NCBI GenBank assembly: GCA_035575925.1
Contig: DATLXK010000053.1
Span: forward strand, 4,369-68,368
Reading direction: 5' to 3'
From: DASWTL01 sp035575925
GTDB taxonomy: Bacteria > Bacteroidota > Bacteroidia > Sphingobacteriales > Sphingobacteriaceae
DNA: 64,000 nucleotides
The position numbers and the translations under genes are program-made. Position 1 is the stretch's first letter. Each line of letters begins with the position of its first letter. Below, piece after piece: positions 24,793 to 33,841 of the stretch. The notes under the pieces are model-generated. The model searched no databases. It was not told the origin of the DNA and saw nothing but the letters and a program-made list of their open reading frames with translations.

Positions 24793-26052
24793 CTAATTTA
24801 AAACCGCTTGAATAGCTGAAGCTTTTAGCAAACATTCTTCGTATTCCTTTTCTGCACTGCATTCAAAAGTAATGGCACTACCAACCTGGAAAGACAAATA
24901 CTTCGCTGTTTTATTGTAGAGGATTGTTCTTATCACGACATTAAAATCAAAATCGCCATTAGGCGAGATATAGCCCACTGTGCCTGAAAATACGCCTCTT
25001 CGGGTACGCTCATACTGCTCAATTAATTGCATAGCCCGTATTTTTGGTGCCCCGGTCATAGATCCCATGGGGAACGTGTTTTTTAGTATATCTTGATTGG
25101 AAATTCCATAAGCAGCCTGACAAACTACGGTTGATATCATTTGATGTACCTGCTTAAAGCTGTAAACTCCGAATAATTCCTTAACGGTTACAGATCCGGG
25201 TTCAGCACTCCTGGTAAGGTCATTCCGTACCAGATCAACAATCATCACATTCTCAGCTTTTTCTTTTTCGTCACGATAAAGTGATTCTTTATTTTTAAGA
25301 TCCTCATCTTGATTAACTGATCGGGCCGCTGTACCTTTAATAGGCTGTGAAATAAGTTTTCTGCCCCGTTTACTTAAAAAACGTTCGGGTGTAGCGGAAA
25401 TAATATACTTATCCCTGATTTTAAAAAAATTGGCGAACGGTGTAGGTGAGATGTTATTTAGAGATTGAAAAATTTGCAGCGGATCCAATTCAACATTATC
25501 AGCAAAGAATTCCTGGCAAAAGGTTATCTCGTAAATGTCGCCTTTTTGAATATGTTTTTTTAAAAGGTTAACTGTTTTTAAATATTCAGGCTTTGTAAAA
25601 CGACTTTGAATTGTAATATTATTTTTTTTCGGTGTTACAGTTTTTTGCTCCTGAATATTTCTCCAAACCTTCTCCGGTTCATCTGAATAAATAGTGACCT
25701 GATTCCCTTTAAATAGAATAAGATGTTCAGGAATAAAAAAATACAGTTCTGGAAATTGAAGATGATCTGTATTCAGAGATACCAAATCTTCTAACTCATT
25801 TTTTAAATCATAAGTAAGGTAACCAGGCACAACTATTTCCCTGTTACTTAAGAAGCGCCCGAGATTTTCAAACGCATTTCCATTACCTGTACTCAGTTCT
25901 TCTTTAGCACCGGCAGCAATCAATATATCAAATGCAGAATAGGGATCTGAGTAATTATTTGAATCAAAATAACAGGCAACATCAAAAGAGTAAGCCCAGT
26001 TGAAGGCCTGTTCTTTAAGGGTTACAGTATCATCAAAAAAATACTGATGCAC
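24793..26052 (-). CDS. pabB: Aminodeoxychorismate synthase component I (chorismate-binding)
   Basis: Makes 4-amino-4-deoxychorismate from chorismate for folate synthesis, with a glutaminase partner not seen here. The protein has 419 residues from a GTG start. The chorismate-binding domain covers the C-terminal two-thirds: YEITFCQEFFADN, SQPIKGTAAR, RDEKEKAENVMIVDLVRNDL and FPMGSMTGAPKIRAMQLIE. The Lys in PIKGT is the PabB-type residue (TrpE has Ala), and this decides the assignment. It sits 41 bases after purA. Confidence 0.85.
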   Translation of the reverse strand: MHQYFFDDTVTLKEQAFNWAYSFDVACYFDSNNYSDPYSAFDILIAAGAKEELSTGNGNAFENLGRFLSNREIVVPGYLTYDLKNELEDLVSLNTDHLQFPELYFFIPEHLILFKGNQVTIYSDEPEKVWRNIQEQKTVTPKKNNITIQSRFTKPEYLKTVNLLKKHIQKGDIYEITFCQEFFADNVELDPLQIFQSLNNISPTPFANFFKIRDKYIISATPERFLSKRGRKLISQPIKGTAARSVNQDEDLKNKESLYRDEKEKAENVMIVDLVRNDLTRSAEPGSVTVKELFGVYSFKQVHQMISTVVCQAAYGISNQDILKNTFPMGSMTGAPKIRAMQLIEQYERTRRGVFSGTVGYISPNGDFDFNVVIRTILYNKTAKYLSFQVGSAITFECSAEKEYEECLLKASAIQAVLN

Positions 26053-26093
26053 CTTTACAGTTGAATTTTATAGAGATGATTAACAATTAATGC

Positions 26094-27368
26094 TTAATTC
26101 AGAATTAGTGTTTGAACACGGTCTGGCCCAACTGATAAATACTTTACCGGAACCTCCAGGTGTTTTTCAAGATACCGGATATAAAGGTTTAGCTTTTCCG
26201 GGATCTCATCAATTAATCTTATTTCTGTAATTTCCTGCCCCCAGCCGGGTATAGCTTCATAAACAGGCTCAGGCTGAATGGCACTTATATCGTATGGCAT
26301 GTAATCAATGGTTTCGCCATTATATTTATAGTGTGTACAGGCATAAATGGTGTCAAAATCACTTAGAACATCCGCTTTAGTCATTACCAGTTCAGATACA
26401 CCATTAAGCATGATTGCATATTTAAGAGCAGGCAAATCAATCCATCCGCAACGGCGGGGCCTTCCGGTAGTCGCACCAAATTCATGTCCGATCTTTCTAA
26501 GCTCTTCACCGGTTTCATCATTAAGCTCAGTAGGAAATGGCCCGCTGCCTACGCGGGTGCAGTATGCTTTGAAAATCCCAATAACCTGACCTATATTTTT
26601 TGGTGCAATTCCCAAACCTGTACATGCTCCAGCAGTTGTGGTGTTTGATGAAGTTACAAAAGGATAAGATCCAAAATCAATATCAAGCATGGTTCCCTGC
26701 GCACCTTCTGCAAGAACAGTTTTGCCCTCTCGTAAATATTGATTTACAAAATGCTCACTATCTACCTGTGGAATATTTTTTAGCAACTCAACGGCTTCAA
26801 AAAAGGCAGTTTCTTTTTCTGAAAAATCAGGCACTTCACCATAATGGATCAATATCGATTTATGTTTATCAACAAGTTTTTGATAGCGTTCCTTAAAATC
26901 AGGCAAAGCTGTATCACCTACACGCAAACCATTTCGGCCAGTTTTGTCCATGTAGGTAGGGCCGATACCTTTTAAGGTTGATCCGATTTTGCTTTCCCCC
27001 ATTTTACTTTCAGAAGCTGCATCAAGAAGTTGGTGGGTAGGAAGTATAAGGTGTGCTTTACGGGCAATCACGAGTTTTTTATCTGACACGGGATCAAACC
27101 CGCTTTTTTTCAGATTATCAAGTTCGCGCTTTAAAATAATCGGGTCAATCACAACACCGTTACCTATCAGGTTCATCGTATCCTTGTTAAAGATACCGGA
27201 TGGAATAGTGTTTAAAACGAATTTTTTCCCGTCAAATTCAAGAGTATGACCCGCATTTGGTCCACCCTGGAACCTGGCTATTAGATCATACTTCGGACTT
27301 AAAACGTCAACAATTTTTCCTTTACCTTCGTCGCCCCATTGCAGGCCTAATAAAACATCAACTGGCAT
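26094..27368 (-). CDS. purA: Adenylosuccinate synthetase
   Basis: Joins IMP and aspartate at the expense of GTP in AMP synthesis. The protein has 424 residues: GLQWGDEGKGKIVDVL at the start with catalytic Asp and Lys, GPNAGHTLEFDGKKF with the catalytic His, then GIGPTYMDKTGRNGLRVGDT and TTTGRPRRCGWIDLPAL. Its ATG follows the TAA of a small ORF with no gap, and the order Fur - small ORF - purA suggests one transcript. Confidence 0.95.
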   Translation of the reverse strand: MPVDVLLGLQWGDEGKGKIVDVLSPKYDLIARFQGGPNAGHTLEFDGKKFVLNTIPSGIFNKDTMNLIGNGVVIDPIILKRELDNLKKSGFDPVSDKKLVIARKAHLILPTHQLLDAASESKMGESKIGSTLKGIGPTYMDKTGRNGLRVGDTALPDFKERYQKLVDKHKSILIHYGEVPDFSEKETAFFEAVELLKNIPQVDSEHFVNQYLREGKTVLAEGAQGTMLDIDFGSYPFVTSSNTTTAGACTGLGIAPKNIGQVIGIFKAYCTRVGSGPFPTELNDETGEELRKIGHEFGATTGRPRRCGWIDLPALKYAIMLNGVSELVMTKADVLSDFDTIYACTHYKYNGETIDYMPYDISAIQPEPVYEAIPGWGQEITEIRLIDEIPEKLNLYIRYLEKHLEVPVKYLSVGPDRVQTLILN

Positions 27369-27581
27369 TTATAGTATTTTTTTATGATAATATGAACTAA
27401 AAGTATCTTGAATTAGTTGCTTAATCTCTTTCCATGTAATTTTGGTTAATGCAACGGGACCACATTCCTGATCTGCATCTTCAAAATAAACCAAAAAACG
27501 CATCACTGCAAAGGTATCTTCATTGGGGTATTTTTCAACATAGAATTTTAAAAGATATTCCAGAGTATAAGACTTTAGAAT
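27369..27581 (-). CDS. Small conserved-looking ORF between fur and purA, start unclear
   Basis: The frame ending at TAA 27369-27371 reads LEYLLKFYVEKYPNEDTF, then VMRFLVYFEDADQE and LTKITWKEIKQLIQDTF. FL.YFEDAD followed by a TW.E.K..I helix resembles a short domain I know from small proteins beside nucleotidyltransferase genes. The coding sense extends upstream of the only ATG (27503, 44 codons) to an ATT at 27581, one base after the Fur stop; an upstream in-frame stop excludes anything longer. Either a rare ATT start or a 5'-truncated relic is possible. The stop abuts the purA ATG. Confidence 0.55.
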   Translation of the reverse strand: MLKSYTLEYLLKFYVEKYPNEDTFAVMRFLVYFEDADQECGPVALTKITWKEIKQLIQDTFSSYYHKKIL

Positions 27582-27582
27582 A

Positions 27583-28056
27583 TCAGGTTAACGTATTGCT
27601 CTCACAATGGCCCTGTTTTAGCCGGGCGCAGTTACCATATAAATTTAATGAATGGTGCTTGATCTCAAACTTAAGAAGGTCACCCATCATGCTTTGAATC
27701 TGCCCAACACGCGGATCGCAAAATTCAACTACTTTACCGCAATCCAGGCAAATAATGTGATCATGCTGTTTATAACCGTATGATTTTTCGAACTGAGCCA
27801 TGTTTCTTCCAAACTGATGCTTGGTAACCAGATCGCACGCTAAAAGAAGTTCTAAGGTATTGTATACGGTAGCCCGGCTTACACGATATTTTTTGTTTTT
27901 CATATGGATATACAAAGATTCCACATCAAAATGATCTGTTCGCGAATATATTTCTTCAAGTATCGCAAAACGCTCCGGCGTCTTCCGAAGACTCTTATTT
28001 TCAAGATAAGCCTCGAAAATCTTTTTTACCATGTCAATAGTTTCTTGCCCCGGCAT
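27583..28056 (-). CDS. Fur-family transcriptional regulator
   Basis: A protein of 157 residues. A winged-helix N-terminus (LRKTPERFAILEEIYSRTDH, then ESLYIHMKNKKYRVSRATVYNTLELL) is followed by the metal-binding region YGYKQHDHIICLDCGKVVEF and a dimerisation strand. It has the HDH and one CxxC-half Cys (CLDCG), but the C-terminal Cys pair of structural zinc sites is reduced to single Cys residues near NCARLKQGHC. It could be a Fur, PerR or Zur type, and the sequence does not decide. It lies upstream of the small ORF and purA. Confidence 0.88.
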   Translation of the reverse strand: MPGQETIDMVKKIFEAYLENKSLRKTPERFAILEEIYSRTDHFDVESLYIHMKNKKYRVSRATVYNTLELLLACDLVTKHQFGRNMAQFEKSYGYKQHDHIICLDCGKVVEFCDPRVGQIQSMMGDLLKFEIKHHSLNLYGNCARLKQGHCESNTLT

Positions 28057-28145
28057 ATCTGAATTTAACTGGCATTCAAAGTTATCTAAAAATAAGAGAA
28101 TGTTTAATTTTGGGTTAAGATTTTAAAGATTTTATGTTAAAGGAC

Positions 28146-30380
28146 TTATGAAGCAATTTCAATTGAGTTTGCGTCTTCAGAATCAAACCTGGTTACACGG
28201 GTAACACCACGAACCTCTCTCAATCTTTTTATAAGATTCTCCAGATGCTCAGTATTATTTACGTATACCATAATGGATCCTTCAAAAATCCCGTCATTGC
28301 TATCAACCGTAATTGACCTCATATTTACTTTAAAATCGTTGGAAATAACTTGTGTGATATTGTTAATCAGACCCATATCATCAAATCCTACAATCTGTAA
28401 TCCCGTTAGGAAAGCCAGTTCTTTTTGAGAGGTCCATTTTGCTTTTACTATCCTGTACCCGTAATTGGACATGAGTTTGGCAGCATTAGGGCAATTTGTC
28501 CGATGTATTTTTATTCCATCATTAATAGTGATAAAACCAAACACATCATCGCCGGGAATAGGATTACAGCAAGCAGATATTTTATAATCTATTCTCTGCA
28601 TATCTTCACCAATCAGCAAAGTGTCGCTTTTCTTTGTCTGAACTTTCCTGATAATCCCCTCGAAATGTCCGCCTTCAGGTTTTTCGGGTGGACGGTTATC
28701 AATGCTTTTCTCTGAAATAACAAACTCTTTTAAATCTTTAAGATCAACAGTTCCCTTAGCAACACTAACAAACAGATCCTGTGATGAAGCAAGCTTCAGA
28801 AAATAAGTAAGTTTATGAATGTTGTCGGAGTTATAGGTAATTTTAAGCGATTTGAGTTTTCTTTCAAGTATTTCCTTGCCATCTTCGGCAATCTTCCTTT
28901 TTTCTTCTTTTAACGATGATTTAATGCGTGACTTGGCTTTTGCAGTAACAACAAAGCTTAACCAGTCTTCTTTTGGAGTCTGTTTGCTTGATGTAATGAT
29001 TTCAACCTGATCCCCGTTCAGGAGTTTATAAGAAAGAGGAACCAGTTTGTGGTTCACTTTAGCACCAATACAACTCGCGCCGAGATCTGAGTGAATTTCA
29101 AAGGCAAAATCAAGAGCGGTAGCATTAATAGGTAGTTGAATTAAAGCTCCTTTTGGAGTAAAAATAAAAATCTCATCGGAAAATAAATTCATCTTGAAAT
29201 CATCAAGAAAATCCAATGCGTTGGCTTCTGGATTACTTAAAAGCTCCCGCACTTTATGTATCCATTGGTCTAAACCGCTATCTGCTGCGGCCTCTTTGTA
29301 TTTCCAGTGTGCGGCAAAACCCTTTTCAGCGATCTCGTTCATGCGGGTTGTTCTGATCTGTACCTCTACCCACTGGCCTTTTGGTCCCATTACGGTAGTG
29401 TGTAATGATTCATAGCCATTAGCTTTAGGTGATGACACCCAATCACGCAAACGGTCAGGATTAGGCCGGTAAAGATCGGTTACGATAGAATATGCTTTCC
29501 AGCAATCAGATTTTTCCTGTTCAGGTTTGCTGTCCAGGATTATACGGATGGCAAAAAGGTCAAACACCTCCTCAAAAGGCACACTTTTTTTACGCATCTT
29601 ATTCCAAATGGAATGTATGGATTTTGGACGGCCGTAAATATTAGATTCAAGTCCTTGCTCTGATAAGATTTCTTTGATAGGGCCAATAAATTCTTTTACA
29701 AAAAGTTCCCTTTCGGTTTTCTTTTCATTCAGCTTTACTGCGATAAACTTATAAGTTTCGGGCTCCATGTATTTCATGGCGAGGTCCTCAAGTTCAGATT
29801 TCATGGTATATAGCCCCAGGCGGTGGGCAAGAGGAGCGTATAAGTAGATGGTTTCAGAGGATATTTTAAGCTGTTTATCACGCGGCATAAAATCCATTGT
29901 ACGCATGTTATGCAATCTGTCTGCGAGCTTAATAAGGATAACCCTTACATCATCAGCAAGGGTAAGCAGCATTTTTCGGAAGTTTTCTGCCTGCAGGGAA
30001 CTGTTATAGTCAAAAACGCCTGAAATTTTCGTAAGGCCATCAATAATCTTAGCTACTTTTTTACCAAACTCGCGCTCAATATCTTCAAGTGATATATCGG
30101 TATCTTCAACAACATCATGTAAAAGGGCGCAAACTATTGAGGTGGTGCCCAAACCAATTTCTTCAGCGGCTATTTGTGCAACAGCAATAGGATGATAAAT
30201 GTAAGGCTCCCCGGATTTGCGCCTCATATCCTTATGACTTTCCAGGGCGATATCGAAAGCACGTCTTATCATGCGTTTATCGCCCTTTTGCAAGGTGGAT
30301 TTACAGGCTTTCAATAAACCCCTGTATCTTTTTAAGATTTCATTCTTTTCTGCTTCCAGGTCAATTACTAATTCCTTCAT
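28146..30380 (-). CDS. Bifunctional (p)ppGpp synthetase/hydrolase (Rel/SpoT type)
   Basis: Controls the stringent response. The protein has 744 residues: an HD hydrolase domain (about 45-200) with YIYHPIAVAQ and CALLHDVVEDTDIS, a synthetase domain (about 240-365) with FDLFAIRIILDS and PKANGYESLHTTVMG, a TGS domain (about 405-465; IFIFTPKGALIQLP), a helical/zinc-finger region with ISACCNPIPGDDVFGF, and a C-terminal ACT domain. The intact HD motif supports hydrolase activity. It is the single Rel-type gene in the window. Confidence 0.93.
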   Translation of the reverse strand: MKELVIDLEAEKNEILKRYRGLLKACKSTLQKGDKRMIRRAFDIALESHKDMRRKSGEPYIYHPIAVAQIAAEEIGLGTTSIVCALLHDVVEDTDISLEDIEREFGKKVAKIIDGLTKISGVFDYNSSLQAENFRKMLLTLADDVRVILIKLADRLHNMRTMDFMPRDKQLKISSETIYLYAPLAHRLGLYTMKSELEDLAMKYMEPETYKFIAVKLNEKKTERELFVKEFIGPIKEILSEQGLESNIYGRPKSIHSIWNKMRKKSVPFEEVFDLFAIRIILDSKPEQEKSDCWKAYSIVTDLYRPNPDRLRDWVSSPKANGYESLHTTVMGPKGQWVEVQIRTTRMNEIAEKGFAAHWKYKEAAADSGLDQWIHKVRELLSNPEANALDFLDDFKMNLFSDEIFIFTPKGALIQLPINATALDFAFEIHSDLGASCIGAKVNHKLVPLSYKLLNGDQVEIITSSKQTPKEDWLSFVVTAKAKSRIKSSLKEEKRKIAEDGKEILERKLKSLKITYNSDNIHKLTYFLKLASSQDLFVSVAKGTVDLKDLKEFVISEKSIDNRPPEKPEGGHFEGIIRKVQTKKSDTLLIGEDMQRIDYKISACCNPIPGDDVFGFITINDGIKIHRTNCPNAAKLMSNYGYRIVKAKWTSQKELAFLTGLQIVGFDDMGLINNITQVISNDFKVNMRSITVDSNDGIFEGSIMVYVNNTEHLENLIKRLREVRGVTRVTRFDSEDANSIEIAS

Positions 30381-30493
30381 AGTTATTATATAATAGAGGC
30401 ATAGAAATAACGTTTTGTGCTATAAAGGTTACCTTAAGATTTAATTGGTATATATAGTATATAATTTTACTGTAAATTGCAGTATATAAAAAT

Positions 30494-31117
30494 ATGAAAA
30501 AATTCACTCTTTTGCTGACCTTAATTGTCATTATGATGTCCCAAAAAACATCAGCACAAGAAAAATATAATCCATATTTTAAGGGCAAAAATGATACCAT
30601 TCGCGTAGCTCTCACTATGGTTGATAATGAACTTATCCCGTGGCTCACTATGTCTGATGTTGTTATTTCAGCAAGCCGGATCTTTAAAAGTGAATTGGAA
30701 CGGGCCAAGTTTAACAGGTTGCGATATAATGTTTTAAAGGTATTGCCCTACGCACGCTTTGCCAAGGATCGATATTCCAAGCTAAATCATGAACTGACTC
30801 TACATACCAACAAAAAGGAGCAAAAAATCCTGGTTAAGGCCTGCGAAAAGGAAATAAAGGATATGTTTAACCGGGAGATTAAAAACCTCACCATCACCCA
30901 AGGAGAAATATTAATCAAACTTATTGACCGCGAAACAGGTTACACTACATATCAGTTAGCCAAAGATATGAAGGGTGGATTTAATGCTTTCTTTTACCAG
31001 TCTGCTGCCCGTATATTTGGTCATAATCTGAAAGAAAAATATAATCCGGAAGAAGAACGGGATATTGAGAGTATCATCCATTCACAAACCGGATATTACA
31101 AGTTCAGCTACAATTAA
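30494..31117 (+). CDS. DUF4294 family protein, exported
   Basis: A protein of 207 residues with signal peptide MKKFTLLLTLIVIMMSQKTSA. The mature part has KFNRLRYNVLKVLPYARFAK and, later, NREIKNLTITQGEILIKLID and ESIIHSQTGYYKFSYN, the hallmarks of DUF4294, a helical domain restricted largely to Bacteroidota. The function is unknown. It ends two bases before the peroxidase gene and so heads the operon DUF4294 - peroxidase - bshB1. Confidence 0.88.
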   Translation: MKKFTLLLTLIVIMMSQKTSAQEKYNPYFKGKNDTIRVALTMVDNELIPWLTMSDVVISASRIFKSELERAKFNRLRYNVLKVLPYARFAKDRYSKLNHELTLHTNKKEQKILVKACEKEIKDMFNREIKNLTITQGEILIKLIDRETGYTTYQLAKDMKGGFNAFFYQSAARIFGHNLKEKYNPEEERDIESIIHSQTGYYKFSYN

Positions 31118-31119
31118 AA

Positions 31120-31629
31120 ATGATCGAAAATTCAATTTACCAGTTTGCTGTTCCAACAATGGACGGAGACGAGGTAAGTTTAAGTGCTTTTAAAGGAAAA
31201 GTGCTTTTAATTGTGAATACAGCTTCTGACTGCAACTTTACTCCTCAGCTTAAAGAACTTGAAATGTTAAGGAAAAAATATGAGGCTGAGGACTTTGACA
31301 TTCTTGCTTTCCCTTCTAATGATTTTGGCGGCCAAGAGCCCCTTGAAGATAAATCACTGCAGCAGTGTTACAGGATAGATTTCGGGGCTAATTTTCATAT
31401 TTTCGATAAAATTCGCGTCAGAGGTGCTTATACACATCCGTTATATAAATTTCTGTCAGACAAAAAGCAAAATAAGCATGTTAGTGCCCTGCCCAGATGG
31501 AATTTTCATAAATATCTTATAAACAGAAAAGGGGAAGTAACTGATTTTTTCTATCCATTTACAAAACCTTCCTCATCGCGGTTGCGAAAACGTATTGAAA
31601 AGCTCCTTAAACAAACTTTGCCCATTTGA
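31120..31629 (+). CDS. Glutathione-peroxidase-family thiol peroxidase
   Basis: A protein of 169 residues with a thioredoxin fold. The peroxidatic Cys lies in VNTASDCNFTPQLKEL (usual SKCGFTPQ), with the Gln motif FPSNDFGGQEPLED and the Trp/Asn motif PRWNFHKYLINRKG. The catalytic tetrad Cys, Gln, Trp, Asn is recognisable. Its neighbour bshB1 makes bacillithiol, so the electron donor is more likely thioredoxin or bacillithiol than glutathione. The stop overlaps bshB1 by one base (TGATG). Confidence 0.85.
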   Translation: MIENSIYQFAVPTMDGDEVSLSAFKGKVLLIVNTASDCNFTPQLKELEMLRKKYEAEDFDILAFPSNDFGGQEPLEDKSLQQCYRIDFGANFHIFDKIRVRGAYTHPLYKFLSDKKQNKHVSALPRWNFHKYLINRKGEVTDFFYPFTKPSSSRLRKRIEKLLKQTLPI

Positions 31630-32348
31630 TGAAACTCGATACGCTTGTATTTGCTGCTCACCCTGATGATGCAGAACTGAGTTGCTCAGGAACCATTCTA
31701 AAACAAATTGAAGCCGGAAAAAAAGTAGGAGTAATTGACCTCACCCGCGGTGAACTTGGCACCCGCGGCAGCGCTGATCAACGGGGTGATGAAGCGGAAG
31801 TTTCGAAAAATATTCTGGGTCTCCATATCCGGGAGAATTTAAGAATGCGTGATGGGTTCTTTATTAATGATGAAGAACACCAGTTGCAAATTATAACAGT
31901 GCTGAGGAAATATAAACCTCATATCGTTCTTTGCAATGCGTTATGTGACCGCCATCCTGATCATAGTGAAGGCTCAGATCTTGTTATTAAATCAGCATTT
32001 CTTTCAGGCCTGAATAAAATTGAAACCAGAGTGAATGATGTGGTACAAGAGGCTTGGCGGCCTCCGCTTGTTTTTCAATACATTCAGGATACTTATATTA
32101 AGCCTGATATTCTGATTGATATTACTGATGTCTGGGATAAAAAGATGGATAGTATACGGGCATTTAAAACTCAGTTCTTCAATCCTGAAGATATTAAATC
32201 TGATGCGACTTATATATCATCACCCGATTTTTTAAATATAGTAGAGTCACGGGCGCGGGAGCTGGGTAAAAATATAGGTGCTAAATACGCTGAGGGATTT
32301 ACCTCTAAAAAATTGTTAGGTGTTAATGACCTGTTCAATTTGAAATAA
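31629..32348 (+). CDS. bshB1: Bacillithiol biosynthesis deacetylase
   Basis: Removes acetyl from GlcNAc-malate, the second step of bacillithiol synthesis. The protein has 239 residues from ATG 31629 (a TTG three bases upstream is less likely). A zinc-dependent LmbE/PIG-L fold: AAHPDDAELSCSGT at the N-terminus, DLTRGELGTRGSADQR and the second zinc motif DRHPDHSEGSDL; the BshB1-type LTRGELGTRG is diagnostic. It is translationally coupled to the preceding peroxidase gene. bshA and bshC are not in the window. Confidence 0.92.
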   Translation: MKLDTLVFAAHPDDAELSCSGTILKQIEAGKKVGVIDLTRGELGTRGSADQRGDEAEVSKNILGLHIRENLRMRDGFFINDEEHQLQIITVLRKYKPHIVLCNALCDRHPDHSEGSDLVIKSAFLSGLNKIETRVNDVVQEAWRPPLVFQYIQDTYIKPDILIDITDVWDKKMDSIRAFKTQFFNPEDIKSDATYISSPDFLNIVESRARELGKNIGAKYAEGFTSKKLLGVNDLFNLK

Positions 32349-32360
32349 GACCCGGTATTA

Positions 32361-33692
32361 TTATAGATCCCTAATAATCTTTTCTGCAACTTCAAGTCCG
32401 GCATCTATATGTGTTTTTTCAATAATAAGGGCAGGTCTGAAACGTATGGTCTGATTTGCGCAGCCCAGAAACATTACATTGTTTTGCATTCCGGTTTTAA
32501 GGAATTTATCACGCATTGTTTTATCCGGCAAATCAAAAGCTGTTAATAAACCGCGGCTCCGCACATTAGAAACTTTATCTGTTTTTTCTGCTAAATTACG
32601 TAAGCTGTTCTGTAAATAAGCACCAACAACATCTGCATTTTTCAGAAGATTATCTTCTTCAATTATCTCCAATATCTTTGCAGACCGAACCATATCTACC
32701 AGATTTCCGCCCCAGGTTGAGTTGATTCGGGAAGGGACATTAAATACATTCGTTTCAATTTCATCTACTTTCTTTCCGGCAAGAATTCCACAAACCTGCA
32801 TTTTTTTCCCAAATGCAATGATGTCAGGACGTGCTTTTTCACCAAAATGCTCATGGCACCAAAATTTTCCTGAGAGACCAACACCGGTTTGAATTTCATC
32901 ATATATCAGGAAGCATTCGTTTTCATCTGCCAGTATGCGGACTTGCTCTAAAAATTCGGTACGTATGTGGATATCGCCACCTTCTGATAGGATGGGCTCA
33001 ATAATTATAGCACAGATATCATCCTTGTTATCAACAAATGCCTGCCGGATCTGGGAAATTGATAATGCCTCCCTTTTAAGCAGATCTTCATGATTGTGGT
33101 CAGAAGCGGGAAATTCTATGCCTGGAGTTGATACCCGTGGCCAGTTAAACTGTGCAAACCATTTAGTTTTATCGGGTAAGGTATTAGTGAGACTTAATGT
33201 ATAACCCGAACGCCCGTGAAAAGCCTTTTCAAAATGGATCACTTTAAATCCCCTTTCCTCAGAATATCCCTTTTGGAAGTTCTTTTGAACTTTCCAATCC
33301 ATGGCCACTTTTAAAGCATTTTCAACCGCTAATGAACCACCTGCAATAAAAAAAGCATGAGGCAAATAGTCAGGAATGCCCACACGAGAGAAAGTGTCTA
33401 CAAATTGTGCGTATTGGGTTGTGTAAATATCCGAATTGGAAGGATTGGTTAATGCGGCAAGCATCAGGTTCTTCTTAAACTCTTCATCATTAACCATTTT
33501 AGGATGGTTATATCCAAGAGGGACTGAAGCAAAACATGTAAAAAAATCCAGAAGCCGGGCTTTGTTTTTTGAATCATAAATATGAACTCCCTGACTTCTC
33601 TCCATATCAAATGTGAGGTCATAACCGTCAGCCAGGATGTGACGATTTAAAGTATCTTGTACCTTTTCTGGTGAGATGGAAAGTTTATACAT
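32361..33692 (-). CDS. lat: L-lysine 6-transaminase
   Basis: PLP class III aminotransferase moving the epsilon-amino group of lysine to 2-oxoglutarate, giving 2-aminoadipate 6-semialdehyde. The protein has 443 residues, with ADGYDLTFDMERSQGVHIYD and DFFTCFASVPLGYNHPKM at the start, IYDEIQTGVGLSGKFW in the middle and the PLP lysine in IIAFGKKMQVCG. The match to lysine 6-transaminases along the whole length is strong. It stands alone with a consensus promoter and an upstream palindrome; no semialdehyde dehydrogenase is adjacent. Confidence 0.92.
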   Translation of the reverse strand: MYKLSISPEKVQDTLNRHILADGYDLTFDMERSQGVHIYDSKNKARLLDFFTCFASVPLGYNHPKMVNDEEFKKNLMLAALTNPSNSDIYTTQYAQFVDTFSRVGIPDYLPHAFFIAGGSLAVENALKVAMDWKVQKNFQKGYSEERGFKVIHFEKAFHGRSGYTLSLTNTLPDKTKWFAQFNWPRVSTPGIEFPASDHNHEDLLKREALSISQIRQAFVDNKDDICAIIIEPILSEGGDIHIRTEFLEQVRILADENECFLIYDEIQTGVGLSGKFWCHEHFGEKARPDIIAFGKKMQVCGILAGKKVDEIETNVFNVPSRINSTWGGNLVDMVRSAKILEIIEEDNLLKNADVVGAYLQNSLRNLAEKTDKVSNVRSRGLLTAFDLPDKTMRDKFLKTGMQNNVMFLGCANQTIRFRPALIIEKTHIDAGLEVAEKIIRDL

Positions 33693-33711
33693 CGCTTAAT
33701 TATTAATTAAT

Positions 33712-33742
33712 CAAAGATATAAAAAGCCCAAAAAAGCACCAA
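33712..33742 (-). promoter_or_regulatory. Promoter of the lysine 6-transaminase gene
   Basis: On the minus strand TTG (33740-33742), 20 bases, TATCTTTG (33712-33719). It predicts a short leader of about 13-15 bases before ATG 33692. Confidence 0.65.
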
Positions 33743-33763
33743 TTTGAAGTTTTTTTTTAATAT

Positions 33764-33784
33764 TGCTTTAAAACGTTTAAAGCA
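33764..33784. promoter_or_regulatory. Palindrome upstream of the transaminase promoter
   Basis: TGCTTTAAA, ACG, TTTAAAGCA is a perfect nine-base inverted repeat with a three-base centre. It lies about 22 bases upstream of the -33 element. It could be an activator site for a dimeric regulator; it could also be a weak hairpin beyond the converging end of the ACC-deaminase-like gene. Confidence 0.4.
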
Positions 33785-33841
33785 GTATTTTAAACAGTTG
33801 GAATTTTTTTCAGAAAAAAATGCACTTATTTAGGAAGATAT

